A stretch of 64,000 bases of DNA from Cyclobacterium qasimii M12-11B (GTDB lineage: Bacteria > Bacteroidota > Bacteroidia > Cytophagales > Cyclobacteriaceae): NCBI RefSeq assembly GCF_000427295.1, contig NZ_ATNM01000143.1, positions 21,621 to 85,620 on the forward strand. Direction: 5' to 3'. The position numbers were made by a program, and so were the translations under genes. The notes under the pieces were generated by a model. The model saw only the letters and a list, made by a program, of their open reading frames with translations. It had not been told where the DNA came from and ran no database searches. Below, in pieces: positions 43,003 to 52,909 of the stretch (position 1 is the first letter of the stretch; every line of letters starts with the position of its first letter).

Positions 43003-45016
43003 CTACTTTTTGGAATAATAATCGGATACGGCTTTTATCGGCAAGCCAATACCTGAAAATCCAACTTTATCGTACAGTTCTATGTAACGAGGATTGTCTC
43101 TTATTGGAGATAGAAGCGGCTCCTCTCGTAACCAAGTCATTTCCACCTCATGCCTGTCAAATGATTTTTCCAGCCATTCCAAAGCCCGATCATAATCTTC
43201 CAAAACGCAGTAGTGTAATGCGATAAACCAAGCAGGACTTCCAGAAGATTCATCGTTATAACGTTTATGCAGCTCACTCAAAAACTTCCTGGATTCGGCG
43301 TCTTTTCCATCCATCTGGGCATATATTGCATTAAACCAAATTAAAATTGGAGGGTAATCAGGGTATTGCGTCAATATTTTACCCAGTTGCTTTCGGGAAC
43401 TTTCATAATCCTCCAGGTAGTAATATAATTTTGTAGATTCTCTTAAAAAGAACCAGTTGTCACTGTAAAATGAATCAACATTTGCAACTAAATCTTTGGC
43501 CGCTGCTGTTTCGTTTAACAACATTAAAGCTTCTGCTTTAAACAAAAATAAATACCCACAGTGGGATCAATAGAGATGTGCTTGTCTGCAGCCAAAATAG
43601 CCTCCTCATACCTGCCGGTTTTTATAGGATAGTCCACCATTATTGCTGGCGTCTGATCAAAAAATAATTTTTCCAGTTTTCGCTGATAGTACTCTTCCAC
43701 CAATTTAAAATCCCAACCATAATAAAAATAACCTGTATACAATTCCTCCTCCACTCCTTCATGCAAAGGATCAATTTCATGCGCTTTCAGCAATAAATTT
43801 TTCGCATTGTGCCATGCAAATTGCTGTTCATAAATACCCCAAACCAAGCCGCCAAAACTCCAGATATTGGCCAAGCCAACGTAGGCCTCAACAAAACTGG
43901 AATCAAGACCGATGGCTTTTTCATAAAGTGGAATGGCATTAGAATAGGTTAATTTATTGGCCTTATGTCTTTGAAATTCTCCTTGTAAATAATAGGAATA
44001 GGCCTGTTTATTATTGGTGGGTATTTTTTGAATATCCTCCAACTCACTATCTGAGATAAAAACATTCATTTTGGAAGCCACTCTTTCTACAACCTCGGAT
44101 TGTATTTTAAATATTTCATCAATGTTCCAAACTCTTGTAAATTCTTCAGACCACAAAAGCTTATCTAAGCCAGAATCCAATAACTGCAGGTTAATTTTAT
44201 TTGATCGCCAGAAATCTGTACACTCCCTATTAATAGATTCGTCACCTCTAATTCCTCACTAATTTCACCAGTGGATTTTTCAGTTGTCTGGTATTTAAGA
44301 GTGGATGAAAAAGGAGTTACTTTATCAAATGCGCTAATTTTTGAAAGACCAGAAACAACAGCATCGGTCATGCCGTAACTTACATATTCCAAATCATCAT
44401 TACCAGTCCAATTTTTTAAGGGCAATACTGCAATTGATTTTAAATTTATTGTATTTTCATTAGCTATAGCATTCCTATTTTTATTTGAAAAGCTTAAATA
44501 AAAATAAAGCATGGATAAGACCACAAGTATAAAAAAACCCATCCCCAATAAGTTTTTTTTAACCAATACTTTTTCCCCAAATGTATTTCCGGAACTCGGG
44601 GAAGATCCCAATGAGGAAGGGTTTTTCGATTCACCCTTTTTTAGTCCAGCCATTTCATTTCCAGATTTAACTTCACCGGGAGGAAATCCATATAACTTGT
44701 GAAAACAAGTATTAAAATAAGTGGCGCTACTGAAGCCAACACGGTAAGCAACCTCTGAAACAGAAAGGTCCTCTTCTTTCAACAATCCCATTGCCCTACC
44801 CAATCGGTATTCTCTTATAAACTGACTGGTTGAAACACCTCTTAATTTGTGCAGTTTTCGATGAAGACTTGACCGGCTCATACCTACTGCATGGGCAAGA
44901 CTATCAACACCGAATTGATCATTCGTGATATTGGTTTCAACTTCAGCTATCAACCTATCGACAAGACCGTCGCCAGGTGATTTTTTCCATGGCTCTTTTG
45001 ATAAGTCATCAACCAT
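43003..45016 (-). pseudogene. AraC-HTH / membrane / TolB-like / TPR hybrid regulator, broken by two single-base deletions
   Basis: Domains in order: AraC HTH (GVDSLAHAVGMSRSSLHRKLHKL ... LSVSEVAYRVGFSSATYFNTCFHKLYGF, ~35-130), a membrane span (LGMGFFILVVLSMLYFYL), and the regulator-type domain SIAVLPLKNWTGNDDLEYVSYGMTDAVVSGLS. Then TPR repeats follow (AYSYYLQGEFQRHKANKLTYSNAIPLYEKAIGLD and onward). Breaks: an A4 run (plus T4, 44195-44198) needs five, and a T5 run (plus A5, 43544-43548) needs six. Repair gives QIKINLQLLDSGLDKLLW and VGIYFLFKAEALMLL, and one 671-residue protein. Such regulators sense periplasmic signals in Bacteroidota. No target is certain; the cupin/AraC/FAD cluster is next on the same strand. 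Confidence 0.82.
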
Positions 45017-45251
45017 CTGCAGTGGGAATTTTAGGTTATTATTAAGAGGGTGACTTAAGTTAAGTAAAATATTTGGAAAAAATATTGAATCATTAGGGCT
45101 AAACTATTGATTTACAAGTTCCAAATATGCAATCACCCTTCATTCCGGAAATAGTAACAGGCATTCTAATTCGGTCTGAAACTAACCTAAATCAATCAAC
45201 CGCTAATTCCCATAGCCCACCCGTTCTGAGATTATTGTTAGTAAATGAAAC

Positions 45252-45295
45252 AAAAAAAGCCCTTTTCTGATCGTTTAAAACCTAGAAAAGGGACT
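45252..45295 (-). terminator. Rho-independent terminator after the 587-residue unknown gene
   Basis: On the minus strand CCCTTTTCT pairs with AGAAAAGGG (plus 45260-45268 and 45284-45292) and is followed by CTTTTTTTG. It is 35 bp beyond the stop at 45330. The rest of the 45017-45329 gap shows no gene. Confidence 0.85.
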
Positions 45296-45329
45296 TAAGC
45301 GTAAAAAATTGAGAATAGCTTAAAAAAAT

Positions 45330-47093
45330 TTATGCCATCTGATACTGTAATTTCATTTCAGCCAATTGGGCTTTGACTCTTTCTAAAATCAACTCATTTT
45401 CCTTGGACCAGGAAAATTTAAAATCCTGATAATAGGCAATTCCTTCAGATAAATTCTTCTTGAATTTATTGATGTACACCTCCATTTTCTTTCCATTTTC
45501 AGGCAAGGCATTTTCTATATCTGTTCTGAGATGCTGCAAGTAAAGTTGCAATTCTTTCACAAATACATGCGGACGTTCCGGATCTAAAGTCAGGTTCACC
45601 TTTCCATAAATATGGTCTACCATTTCTTTTAAGCTAAATGAGCCTTTGAAATAAGCCAAATTTGGGCCTGGACAAATGGTTACCGCCTTGAGATTCCTAC
45701 GGGGTGTTTCCCCAGCACTAAGCAATGCCGGAGCACCTAATCCCTCACAAAGGCAATCTTTCTCTAATACTTCTGTCAAAACAGCTTCAGAAATTTCACC
45801 AGCCTCCCATTGTTTGACTTTTAAGTTTTGGTATTGGCGTGATGCCGTACATATTGGCTTATCGGTAAACTCAATATTTGTGGAAAGGAGCTTTTTATAG
45901 CAAGGACTTCCGGGCTTTCCTTTGGCTATCCGTTCCTGCCGTTGGGCTTCAGCGCTACTTGTTCTCAAATTATTAAATGGCACTCCCAAAGGAGAAGCTC
46001 TGCTTAGGTAGAAATCAGATTTTTTAGCCTGAAGTAATTTTTCAAAAGTTAACTCATCTACACTCGTAGCCTCAGGAACCAAAAGGAAAGGACTGCCCCA
46101 ACCTGTACCATCCAACTCGTATTTTTCCAGCAACATGCGGTTTTCATCCGCGTTACCTATACCACCCTGATAAGTGATTTTAGGTTTGATATTGTTTGGC
46201 AATAAGGGTTGATTCTTATTACTCAAAGCATCCTGACAAATTGCAAATATTTCTTCTTTGAGGATCTCCTTATTTACTTTAAAACTATCTAGTATAGGAC
46301 CAGCAAGAAAGCCATCCGTAGCAAAGGCATGACCGCCACAATTCAATCCAGATTCTATGCGATACTCATCCACCCACAATCCTTTTTTGGCAAGGAACTT
46401 ACCTTGAATCAAGGCAGATCGATAATCTGAAACTTTCAATATAATTGGCTTTTTTATAAGTCCTTTTTCATTTGGGAAAAAATCTCCAAATTTTTCTGCA
46501 TACCCATATAGGGCAGGATTCATCCCAGCAGAAAACACCACCCCACCTCTCACATTACTCTCTGCAAAGCCTTTTAAAGCAAGCAAAGCATCTGATTGCT
46601 CTCTCGGTAATATGTTTCCGTCTTTATCGTAATTGAGCTTGTCCACCTTGGTCATTATATTGACATCAATATTACCTGGGACAATTGCCTCCCTTAACGC
46701 TTGTTGGAGGTCTAGTTTCTCTTGACCACTAGCTACCTTCATCTTAGAATAAAGACCGCTTAAGGCATGATCGAAGGGCAATAAATCAAAGTACTTGTCT
46801 ATTTCCAGCCCTTCTCCGAAGTTTTGGTTTTTTAATTCCTCAATTTGACCATCAACAGTACTTTGTAAAAAATTAAGGTAAGCAGTGATCCGTTTTGCCC
46901 TCGAATCAACAACTTTTTCATTTATAGGTTCAAATTGCGTTGCATTGGAATAATGGCTACGCATGTCTTCCAACAATTGGTCATCCATGATGGACACTAC
47001 AGATGAGATGCCAAAACGAGCAACCTTGATAGGGGTGTCTACAGTAAAACCTAAACCCATTACAGGAATGTGAAAATTATGAATTACAGCCAT
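45330..47093 (-). CDS. Large cytoplasmic protein of unknown function, TIM-barrel-like
   Basis: I do not recognise this 587-residue protein by name. The start IPVMGLGFTVDTPIKVARFGISSVVSIMDD resembles the opening of FMN-type TIM barrels (nitronate monooxygenase or glutamate-synthase style, G-x-G-F...P...A..G). SGLNCGGHAFATDGFLAGP (~247-265), YQGGIGNADENRML and GAPALLSAG add further barrel-like Gly-rich loops. Two close Cys residues occur in KDCLCEGLG near residue 450. The last ~100 residues are helical. There is no signal peptide or membrane span. It has its own -7 box (TAATTTTG, 47149-47156) and a terminator, so it is a single-gene unit. A flavin-linked role is a guess. Confidence 0.75.
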   Translation of the reverse strand: MAVIHNFHIPVMGLGFTVDTPIKVARFGISSVVSIMDDQLLEDMRSHYSNATQFEPINEKVVDSRAKRITAYLNFLQSTVDGQIEELKNQNFGEGLEIDKYFDLLPFDHALSGLYSKMKVASGQEKLDLQQALREAIVPGNIDVNIMTKVDKLNYDKDGNILPREQSDALLALKGFAESNVRGGVVFSAGMNPALYGYAEKFGDFFPNEKGLIKKPIILKVSDYRSALIQGKFLAKKGLWVDEYRIESGLNCGGHAFATDGFLAGPILDSFKVNKEILKEEIFAICQDALSNKNQPLLPNNIKPKITYQGGIGNADENRMLLEKYELDGTGWGSPFLLVPEATSVDELTFEKLLQAKKSDFYLSRASPLGVPFNNLRTSSAEAQRQERIAKGKPGSPCYKKLLSTNIEFTDKPICTASRQYQNLKVKQWEAGEISEAVLTEVLEKDCLCEGLGAPALLSAGETPRRNLKAVTICPGPNLAYFKGSFSLKEMVDHIYGKVNLTLDPERPHVFVKELQLYLQHLRTDIENALPENGKKMEVYINKFKKNLSEGIAYYQDFKFSWSKENELILERVKAQLAEMKLQYQMA

Positions 47094-47148
47094 TTTGTTA
47101 ACTTTAGATTATGTACTAAGCACCTTGAGAAGTGCTTCAGATTGAAAA

Positions 47149-47156
47149 CAAAATTA
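47149..47156 (-). promoter_or_regulatory. Predicted -7 box for the 587-residue unknown gene
   Basis: The minus strand reads TAATTTTG, matching TAnnTTTG, 56 bp before the ATG at 47093. A short hairpin (AAGCAC/GTGCTT, about 47119-47138) falls in the predicted leader. Confidence 0.4.
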
Positions 47157-47248
47157 CCTGTATAAGGCTGCAAAAAAGATTAACTATCTCAGCTTATAAA
47201 CTGACTTTTATCAGGAAATAAACAGAGATAGTGGTAGACATTAAAAAA

Positions 47249-48616
47249 CTAAACTTTCAAACTTCGGTATAGGGCGCCCCAAGGCTCCCGCATTTTTCTT
47301 ATAAGCAATTGATTGGCTGCAAAATTATCTTTAAACTGTTCCTTTTTAGGATCCCAAACCAGATCCTGCTCCAACATCATGGCAATATTCCCCAAATGAG
47401 CAAGGGTAATAGATCGATGGCCGACCTCTGCTGGTGCCACGGTTTCTTCGCCAGAGTAAATGCAATCTATGAAATTTGTAAAATGATTGTCACTTACATA
47501 AAGTTGGGTCTCATTAGGCCCTATGACTGTACCTTTCAAACTTTCAGGATTGATTTTATGGTCTCCCCTTGTAGCCCAGGCAGAACCTTCGGTGCCTTGA
47601 AAGGTCACGCCAAAGTCTTTGTCACTCTGGATGATTAGCTTTACTCCATTGTCATAAATACATTCAAAATAAAACCTGGTAGCCGTATTCCATACCGGAT
47701 GATCTGACCAAACCGCCTGGGCATTTTGAATTCTTACTGGACCTGTCAATTCCGTTCCCATGCCCCACTGAGCAATATCGGGATGATGTCCTCCCCAGTC
47801 TGTTACATTTCCCCCAGAATAGTCCAGATTCCAACGAAAGTTCACATGGGTTCGACATGGACTATAGGGAGCTTCAGGAGCAGGTCCTAGCCACATATCA
47901 TAGTCAAAATCCTTCGGTACAGGGATCGTCTCGGTCAAATGACCCGTCTTTCCAAAATCAGGCGTTCCTCCAGGTAGCCCGCAGGTCACTGTATGAAGTT
48001 CACCCAACCTACCATTTCTCGCCAACTCACATACCCTCCTAAAATGATGACTGGATCTTTGTTGGCTACCTGTTTGGAAGGTGACTCCGTATTTTTTCAC
48101 AGCATCACTCATGGCCCTGCCTTCGTCTACAGTAAGTGACAGTGGTTTTTGGCAATATATGTGTTTTCCAGCCGCTGCAGCCATCATCACAGGTATGGAA
48201 TGCCAATGGTCTGGAGTGACTACTTCAACAGCATCAATGTCTTTATTTTCTAATAATTCTCTAAAATCGGTATAGCCAATAGCAGATTGATAGTTGGAAT
48301 TGTTTTTTTCTGAATAGTGCTCATCCACTACCTGCATGATAAAATCCCTCCCTGCAACTTTACCATTCCAATATCCAGAACTTTTCTTATTGACATCACA
48401 TACGGCTGTGACCTGAACCCGCTTATCTGCCAAAAAGTCTTTGACATCATTCCCAGCCTGATTTCCAGCACCAATAAAGCCCAGATTAATCCTATCGGAG
48501 GGTGTCACAAAGCCATTTTTTCCCAATGCAGATCCGGGTATGATGGTTGGTATTGTTAGAAGGCTACCAGCTGCCAATACTGATTTTTTTAAAAAATCTC
48601 GTCTCAAGTTTTTCAT
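47249..48616 (-). CDS. Tat-exported Gfo/Idh/MocA-family oxidoreductase
   Basis: The 455-residue protein starts with a twin-arginine signal (NLRRDFLKKSVLAAGSLL). The NAD(P)-binding domain has NLGFIGAGNQAGND near residue 45. The family E-K-P position reads CQKPLSLTVDEGRAM (Q-K-P), common in the Tat-exported branch. HWHSIPVMMAAAAGKHIYCQKP and SSHHFRRVCELARNGRLG follow, and the C-terminal domain includes GGNVTDWGGHHPDIAQWGMG. Such exported enzymes use tightly bound NAD(P) on sugars or polyols (GH109-like and related). It stands between two single genes; no pathway is evident from neighbours. Confidence 0.93.
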   Translation of the reverse strand: MKNLRRDFLKKSVLAAGSLLTIPTIIPGSALGKNGFVTPSDRINLGFIGAGNQAGNDVKDFLADKRVQVTAVCDVNKKSSGYWNGKVAGRDFIMQVVDEHYSEKNNSNYQSAIGYTDFRELLENKDIDAVEVVTPDHWHSIPVMMAAAAGKHIYCQKPLSLTVDEGRAMSDAVKKYGVTFQTGSQQRSSHHFRRVCELARNGRLGELHTVTCGLPGGTPDFGKTGHLTETIPVPKDFDYDMWLGPAPEAPYSPCRTHVNFRWNLDYSGGNVTDWGGHHPDIAQWGMGTELTGPVRIQNAQAVWSDHPVWNTATRFYFECIYDNGVKLIIQSDKDFGVTFQGTEGSAWATRGDHKINPESLKGTVIGPNETQLYVSDNHFTNFIDCIYSGEETVAPAEVGHRSITLAHLGNIAMMLEQDLVWDPKKEQFKDNFAANQLLIRKMREPWGALYRSLKV

Positions 48617-48754
48617 GCCTCAAAATAACGCTAATTCAATAAATTGACAAACGAAATTTTAAAAACCAAACATAAGACAATACGATAGCTCGTTGTTTAT
48701 AAAATAAAAAGATCTGGCTAATTGATCAATATTAAAATGGGTTACTGTCTTCGA

Positions 48755-49324
48755 TCATAACAACGCATGCACCTCATTTTGCAAGGCGGGTACCACTTCA
48801 TCTTCAAACCAGGGGTTTTTCATTTGCCAGATTCGATTTCTGGGTGAGGGATGCACCAAAGGAAAAAATTTCGGAAGGTAATTTTGGTAATTCCTTACCG
48901 TTTCCGTTAGGGTTTTCTTCTTCTCTTTACCCAAGTAATAATTTTGCGCATATTGTCCTATCAACAATACCAATTGAATTTCCGGCATTTCACGCATTAA
49001 ATCCGGATGCCATTTGGGTGCACATTCGGGTCGAGGGGGCAAATCTCCACCCTTCCCCCTTCCTGGATAGCAAAAACCCATGGGTACTATTCCGAAAACT
49101 TCGGGGTCATAAAAAAGTGCTGCATCTACATCCAGCCAACTCCTAAGATTCCTTCCACTCGCATCATCCCATGGCACACCACTGGCATGCACCTTGGTTC
49201 CAGGGGCCTGCCCTATGATGAGGATTTTACTTTTGGAATGCGCAGACAAAACCGGCCGGGGCCCTAAAGGAAGGTGCTTTTCGCAAATGCTACAAGCTCT
49301 GATTTCTTTAAGAAGGGTTTTCAT
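48755..49324 (-). CDS. Uracil-DNA glycosylase-family protein
   Basis: The 189-residue protein has the UDG-superfamily motifs: GQAPGTKVHASGVPWDDASG (motif 1, water-activating loop, with D-D) near residue 38, then GFCYPGRGKGGDLPPRPEC, the strand LVLLIGQYAQNYY, and the His motif LVHPSPRN near residue 157. Two N-terminal Cys (CSIC) and later Cys residues are present, but the Fe-S layout of family 4 enzymes is incomplete. It would remove uracil or other damaged bases from DNA, or be a divergent member of unclear activity. Single gene. Confidence 0.88.
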   Translation of the reverse strand: MKTLLKEIRACSICEKHLPLGPRPVLSAHSKSKILIIGQAPGTKVHASGVPWDDASGRNLRSWLDVDAALFYDPEVFGIVPMGFCYPGRGKGGDLPPRPECAPKWHPDLMREMPEIQLVLLIGQYAQNYYLGKEKKKTLTETVRNYQNYLPKFFPLVHPSPRNRIWQMKNPWFEDEVVPALQNEVHALL

Positions 49325-49607
49325 AATGGTATTTCATTTACTAAAGGATAACCAAAAAACAACTAAAACTAGTCATTTCAAAACACTCCCAAATATCCTT
49401 CCAAACAAATTAAACCTGCTTAAAAGCACAACTTTTAACAATATCCGGCTTTAGGATCGGGGATCCATTATTCAAAAGTCCATTGTCCTGTGAATTAGAA
49501 GAATAATCCATTACAAATTAGCGTGATTTTCATTATTTGTTTTGGCTAGTCTATACTACCGCATCTAATACCTCTGCTGCTTTAGCCATGGTTCACGAAC
49601 TGATCAA
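49325..49607. other. Non-coding gap upstream of uracil-DNA glycosylase-family gene
   Basis: No coding frame, hairpin or promoter box stands out in this AT-rich stretch; its right end borders a terminator. Confidence 0.3.
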
Positions 49608-49642
49608 CAAAAAATAGGCGACCCAGTATTGAGTCGCCTATT
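49608..49642 (-). terminator. Rho-independent terminator after the TonB-type receptor gene
   Basis: ATAGGCGAC (49614-49622) pairs with GTCGCCTAT (49633-49641), and the minus-strand product ends in TTTTTTG. It lies 33 bp after the receptor stop at 49675. Confidence 0.88.
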
Positions 49643-49674
49643 GGGAAATAGTTTAGTTTTTTACTTAATTCTAG

Positions 49675-52425
49675 CTATAGCGCCATGTCATAGCCACCAA
49701 ACCTCCTGAGGTTGTAAGTCACTGTAAGCATAAAGAACTGTTTTAAAACCTGAGTTCTGACATCCTCTATGTAGACATCTGTTACATTTCTACTAATACT
49801 TGCATTCTGATTGAACAAATCAAAAACGGTAAGCTTTAACTCTGTTTTATTGCTAGGTGGAATTCTGTATCCAATATCCATATTTGTTAACAGGATACTT
49901 CTATCAAATTCATCACCAAGACCAGTGTAGAGCTGGTGGTTTACGCTGGTGCCTACAAATACTCCCCCAGTAAAGTTCCAAAACAGGTCAGCTTTGGTAT
50001 TGTGCGTATAATAATTATTCTCCAAACTTTCTTGTAAACTACTTCTTACCCAATTAAAGGTCCCTCGTGAGGACAGGTTAAAATCAATGCTTTCACTGAT
50101 ATTACTGCTTAGGTTAATTCCCTGACGGTAAGAGGTGTTTTTATTGTTATTCAATTGCCCATTAATAATTCCTGGACGGTTTCGTGTACTGAAACTGGAA
50201 TTAATACTCAAGTTACTTTTCATGAATTTAAGGGGAAACCCATAACTTCCATATAGCCTATACACGTAATAATTATCAAGGTTTACAGGCTTTGTAAATT
50301 GCCCTCCCTGGGCCAAGGTCACATCATTCTGGATAAGTGTATCCTGGGTAGCAATAAAGGTCTCATTACCTATATAATCATTCCTGATGTTTCCATAAAG
50401 GAAAAACATCCAGGAGCGATTGGTCTCAGGATTAATAATCCTGTACCTGGTAAAAAGCCTATGACTGTATTCCTGATTTAGCTCTGGATTTCCAGTTGAA
50501 AGTTGCAATGGGTTGGCATTGCTAATCACATCCTGCAATTGCCCAATAGATGGTGCATCTGTGTCGGTACTATAATCAACTCTTAAATTGCTGAACTCCC
50601 CTGTTTGGTATTTAATCACTGCCCGAGGAAGAAAGTTAGAGAATGATCTCTGGGTATTTTCAAAGCCTGGGAATAACCTGTCACTATCAATATAAGCAGC
50701 CTCATAATTTAAGTTAGTGAAAATGGAAAGCTTTTCCGTTTTAAAACTATAACCAGCTCCTCCCCTATGGGTAATATAACTGTTTTCGAATCTATTGGTC
50801 AAAGTACTGTCAATCCGAATTAAACCGCTTTCTGCTTCCTGAATTTCTACATCCTGATTGGTATCAGAATTATTGTTTGAAACTCGGTATCCAAATCGAA
50901 GCCTAGATTTCTCACTTAAAGGCTCATAAAAATTCAAGCCAGCATTGTAATAAAAGCTATTGTACTTGTTTTGCTTGAATTGTATAAGCGAATCAATATT
51001 GGCATCCTGAAAATTCGTAGTGACAGCCACCAAATCAGAATTGCTATCGCTATTGTATTTGCTTGTGTAAATATAGGTTGAGAACGCCCTTCCTTTTTTA
51101 TCAAATTTATACCTATAATTCAAAGAATTGGCAAAACTCATGGATTCTCGAGTCGAAGTGGTCTCATTTTGATTCCTGTTAATAAAGGTATTCTCATCAT
51201 AAAGGTTATAGGCATCCCTAAGGTTGACAGAATTCCTAAAATCCAAACCTATTCTGGGCCTCAAAACCAAAGCATGTTTCTCATTGATTTCATAGTCTAT
51301 TCTTGCGCTAAACCTGTGGCTTTGGGTTTTTGTATGGTAATTCCTATCCTCATTATACAATTGAAGACTGTCATCAGGCAAAATGTATTCTCTGGAGGAA
51401 GTCCTGTTTAAAACATTGTCTCGGTCATTAAAAAGGTAATTTCCCGAAACCTTTAATTTCGCATCAAGGTATTCATCAGAGAAGTTTGTCCCCAAAGCAT
51501 TGGTATTTGTAATGCCTGGTAATTCTCCTACAGTTAAGCCATCATTTGATCCTCCACTACTACTTTCCAAACTCCCTAATTCATCTCCACCAAAATTCTG
51601 TTGGTTGATATTATTACTCAATCCTAAAACAGAAAACCTTCTGGCCCCATTGAAGAAGTTCATATTTCCTCCACCAATGTAATTATTATCCGTACCGTAG
51701 CCTCCATAAAACTTACCGAACCTACCCGCACGCATGTCCGGCTTCGTTATGATATTAATTGTTTTAATGGTCTCCCCATCATCGAAGCCTGTTAACTTAG
51801 ATTCTTCGCTCCCTTGGTCCAAAAATTCAATCTTCAAGACGACTTGAGCAGGAAGATTTTTTAAAGCAGCAGCAGGATTATCACCAAAGAAAGGCCTACC
51901 GTCTACCAATACTTCCTTGACTTCCTCGCCCTGAACCTCAATGACGCCATTTTGGATCACCACACCGGGCATTTTCCGCACCAATTCATCGGCATCAGCC
52001 TCTGGCCTGGTTTTAAAAGCATTCGCATTGAATGCCACTGTATCTCCCCTGACCTCGCCAGTAAGCGCATCAGCTGACAACTCAAAGGCTTCTAACTCCT
52101 GGCCATCACTTACAATCTCAAAAACGCCCAAATCACTTCCCTCAGAAGATGTTAACTGTTTTTGGAAGGTTTGGTAACCAATAAATGAAAGCTCAATAAG
52201 GAAATCTTTCAATATTGGCCTGTCAACTTTAAATTTCCCGTCAAAATCCGTGTAAGTTGATTTTAAGGTTTCACCATCTTGGTTTTTAAAAAAAACATAG
52301 GCACCGAACAAAGGTTCCTTGGTTTGGCTGTCAATGATGGTTCCGGTAAACTGCTGTTGTGCAAAAATACTGGAAGTAGTAAAGATGAAAAGAAAGGCAA
52401 TAAATATGGATGACTTGATCGACAT
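49675..52425 (-). CDS. Outer-membrane TonB-dependent receptor-like protein (carboxypeptidase-regulatory domain + barrel)
   Basis: ATG 52425 (916 residues) precedes a clear signal peptide (KSSIFIAFLFIFTTSSIFAQ); the upstream ATG at 52503 would add 26 residues. A regulatory-like beta-sandwich (FTGTIIDSQTKEPLFGAYVFFKNQDGETL) is followed by a plug (ADELVRKMPGVVIQNGVIEVQGEEVKEVLVDGRPFFGDNPAAALKNLPA), then a long barrel ending in TYNLRRFGGYDMAL. The plug lacks the RGG/TonB-box pattern of SusC, as usual in the OMP_b-brl_3 group of Bacteroidota. No SusD is adjacent. It stands alone with its own terminator. Substrate unknown; peptide or metal-complex uptake is known for relatives. Confidence 0.9.
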   Translation of the reverse strand: MSIKSSIFIAFLFIFTTSSIFAQQQFTGTIIDSQTKEPLFGAYVFFKNQDGETLKSTYTDFDGKFKVDRPILKDFLIELSFIGYQTFQKQLTSSEGSDLGVFEIVSDGQELEAFELSADALTGEVRGDTVAFNANAFKTRPEADADELVRKMPGVVIQNGVIEVQGEEVKEVLVDGRPFFGDNPAAALKNLPAQVVLKIEFLDQGSEESKLTGFDDGETIKTINIITKPDMRAGRFGKFYGGYGTDNNYIGGGNMNFFNGARRFSVLGLSNNINQQNFGGDELGSLESSSGGSNDGLTVGELPGITNTNALGTNFSDEYLDAKLKVSGNYLFNDRDNVLNRTSSREYILPDDSLQLYNEDRNYHTKTQSHRFSARIDYEINEKHALVLRPRIGLDFRNSVNLRDAYNLYDENTFINRNQNETTSTRESMSFANSLNYRYKFDKKGRAFSTYIYTSKYNSDSNSDLVAVTTNFQDANIDSLIQFKQNKYNSFYYNAGLNFYEPLSEKSRLRFGYRVSNNNSDTNQDVEIQEAESGLIRIDSTLTNRFENSYITHRGGAGYSFKTEKLSIFTNLNYEAAYIDSDRLFPGFENTQRSFSNFLPRAVIKYQTGEFSNLRVDYSTDTDAPSIGQLQDVISNANPLQLSTGNPELNQEYSHRLFTRYRIINPETNRSWMFFLYGNIRNDYIGNETFIATQDTLIQNDVTLAQGGQFTKPVNLDNYYVYRLYGSYGFPLKFMKSNLSINSSFSTRNRPGIINGQLNNNKNTSYRQGINLSSNISESIDFNLSSRGTFNWVRSSLQESLENNYYTHNTKADLFWNFTGGVFVGTSVNHQLYTGLGDEFDRSILLTNMDIGYRIPPSNKTELKLTVFDLFNQNASISRNVTDVYIEDVRTQVLKQFFMLTVTYNLRRFGGYDMAL

Positions 52426-52720
52426 GAAGTAATAAATTATAGAAATAACAATTGGCTTGTTTTTAAATCGAAGGCAAATTGATAATGAATCCATAACATT
52501 CAAATGACAATTATGCCAAAGTGACCATGACAGGTTTGTAAGGCAAATTACCCAGATAATTAAAAGGGTCGTTTTCCAGAGAAAATCAAAATTCGTGATA
52601 AAAAGACCTCAAAAACTCCCAATTGAAAATAAAACGAATCTTTATTTCAACAAATAGGTAAAATTTGTTTCTGACAATTAGGGCTTTAAAGCATTAGAGA
52701 GAAAATTCTTTTAAAGGGGA

Positions 52721-52752
52721 TTTGCATTAAAAAAAAAGTCCTGTTACATTTG
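52721..52752 (+). promoter_or_regulatory. Promoter of tRNA-Gln
   Basis: A -33 TTTG (52721-52724) and a -7 TACATTTG (52745-52752) are separated by 20 bp, an ideal Bacteroidota primary-sigma promoter, 39 bp before the tRNA. The stretch 52504-52720 shows no gene. Confidence 0.75.
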
Positions 52753-52791
52753 TGACACTAAAAAAGAGCAAGTCTTTTTTAATCTTATGAT

Positions 52792-52864
52792 TGGCCGATG
52801 GTGTAACTGGCAACACGTCTGGTTTTGGTCCAGAAGAGTCCAGGTTCGAGCCCTGGTCGGCCAA
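52792..52864 (+). tRNA. tRNA-Gln (anticodon UUG)
   Basis: The cloverleaf is complete. The acceptor TGGCCGA pairs with TCGGCCA, and the D-stem is GTGT/ACAC. The anticodon stem TCTGG/CCAGA has loop TTTTGGT and anticodon TTG. The T-arm is CCAGG-TTCGAGC-CCTGG, with discriminator A. CCA is not encoded. Confidence 0.97.
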
Positions 52865-52871
52865 CAGTCCT

Positions 52872-52909
52872 AGTCCCAAGTTGATTCATTCAACTTGGGA
52901 CTTTTTTTT
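52872..52909 (+). terminator. Rho-independent terminator after tRNA-Gln
   Basis: AGTCCCAAGTTGA (52872-52884) and TCAACTTGGGACT (52890-52902) form a perfect 13-bp stem with a 5-nt loop, followed by an eight-T run. Confidence 0.95.
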
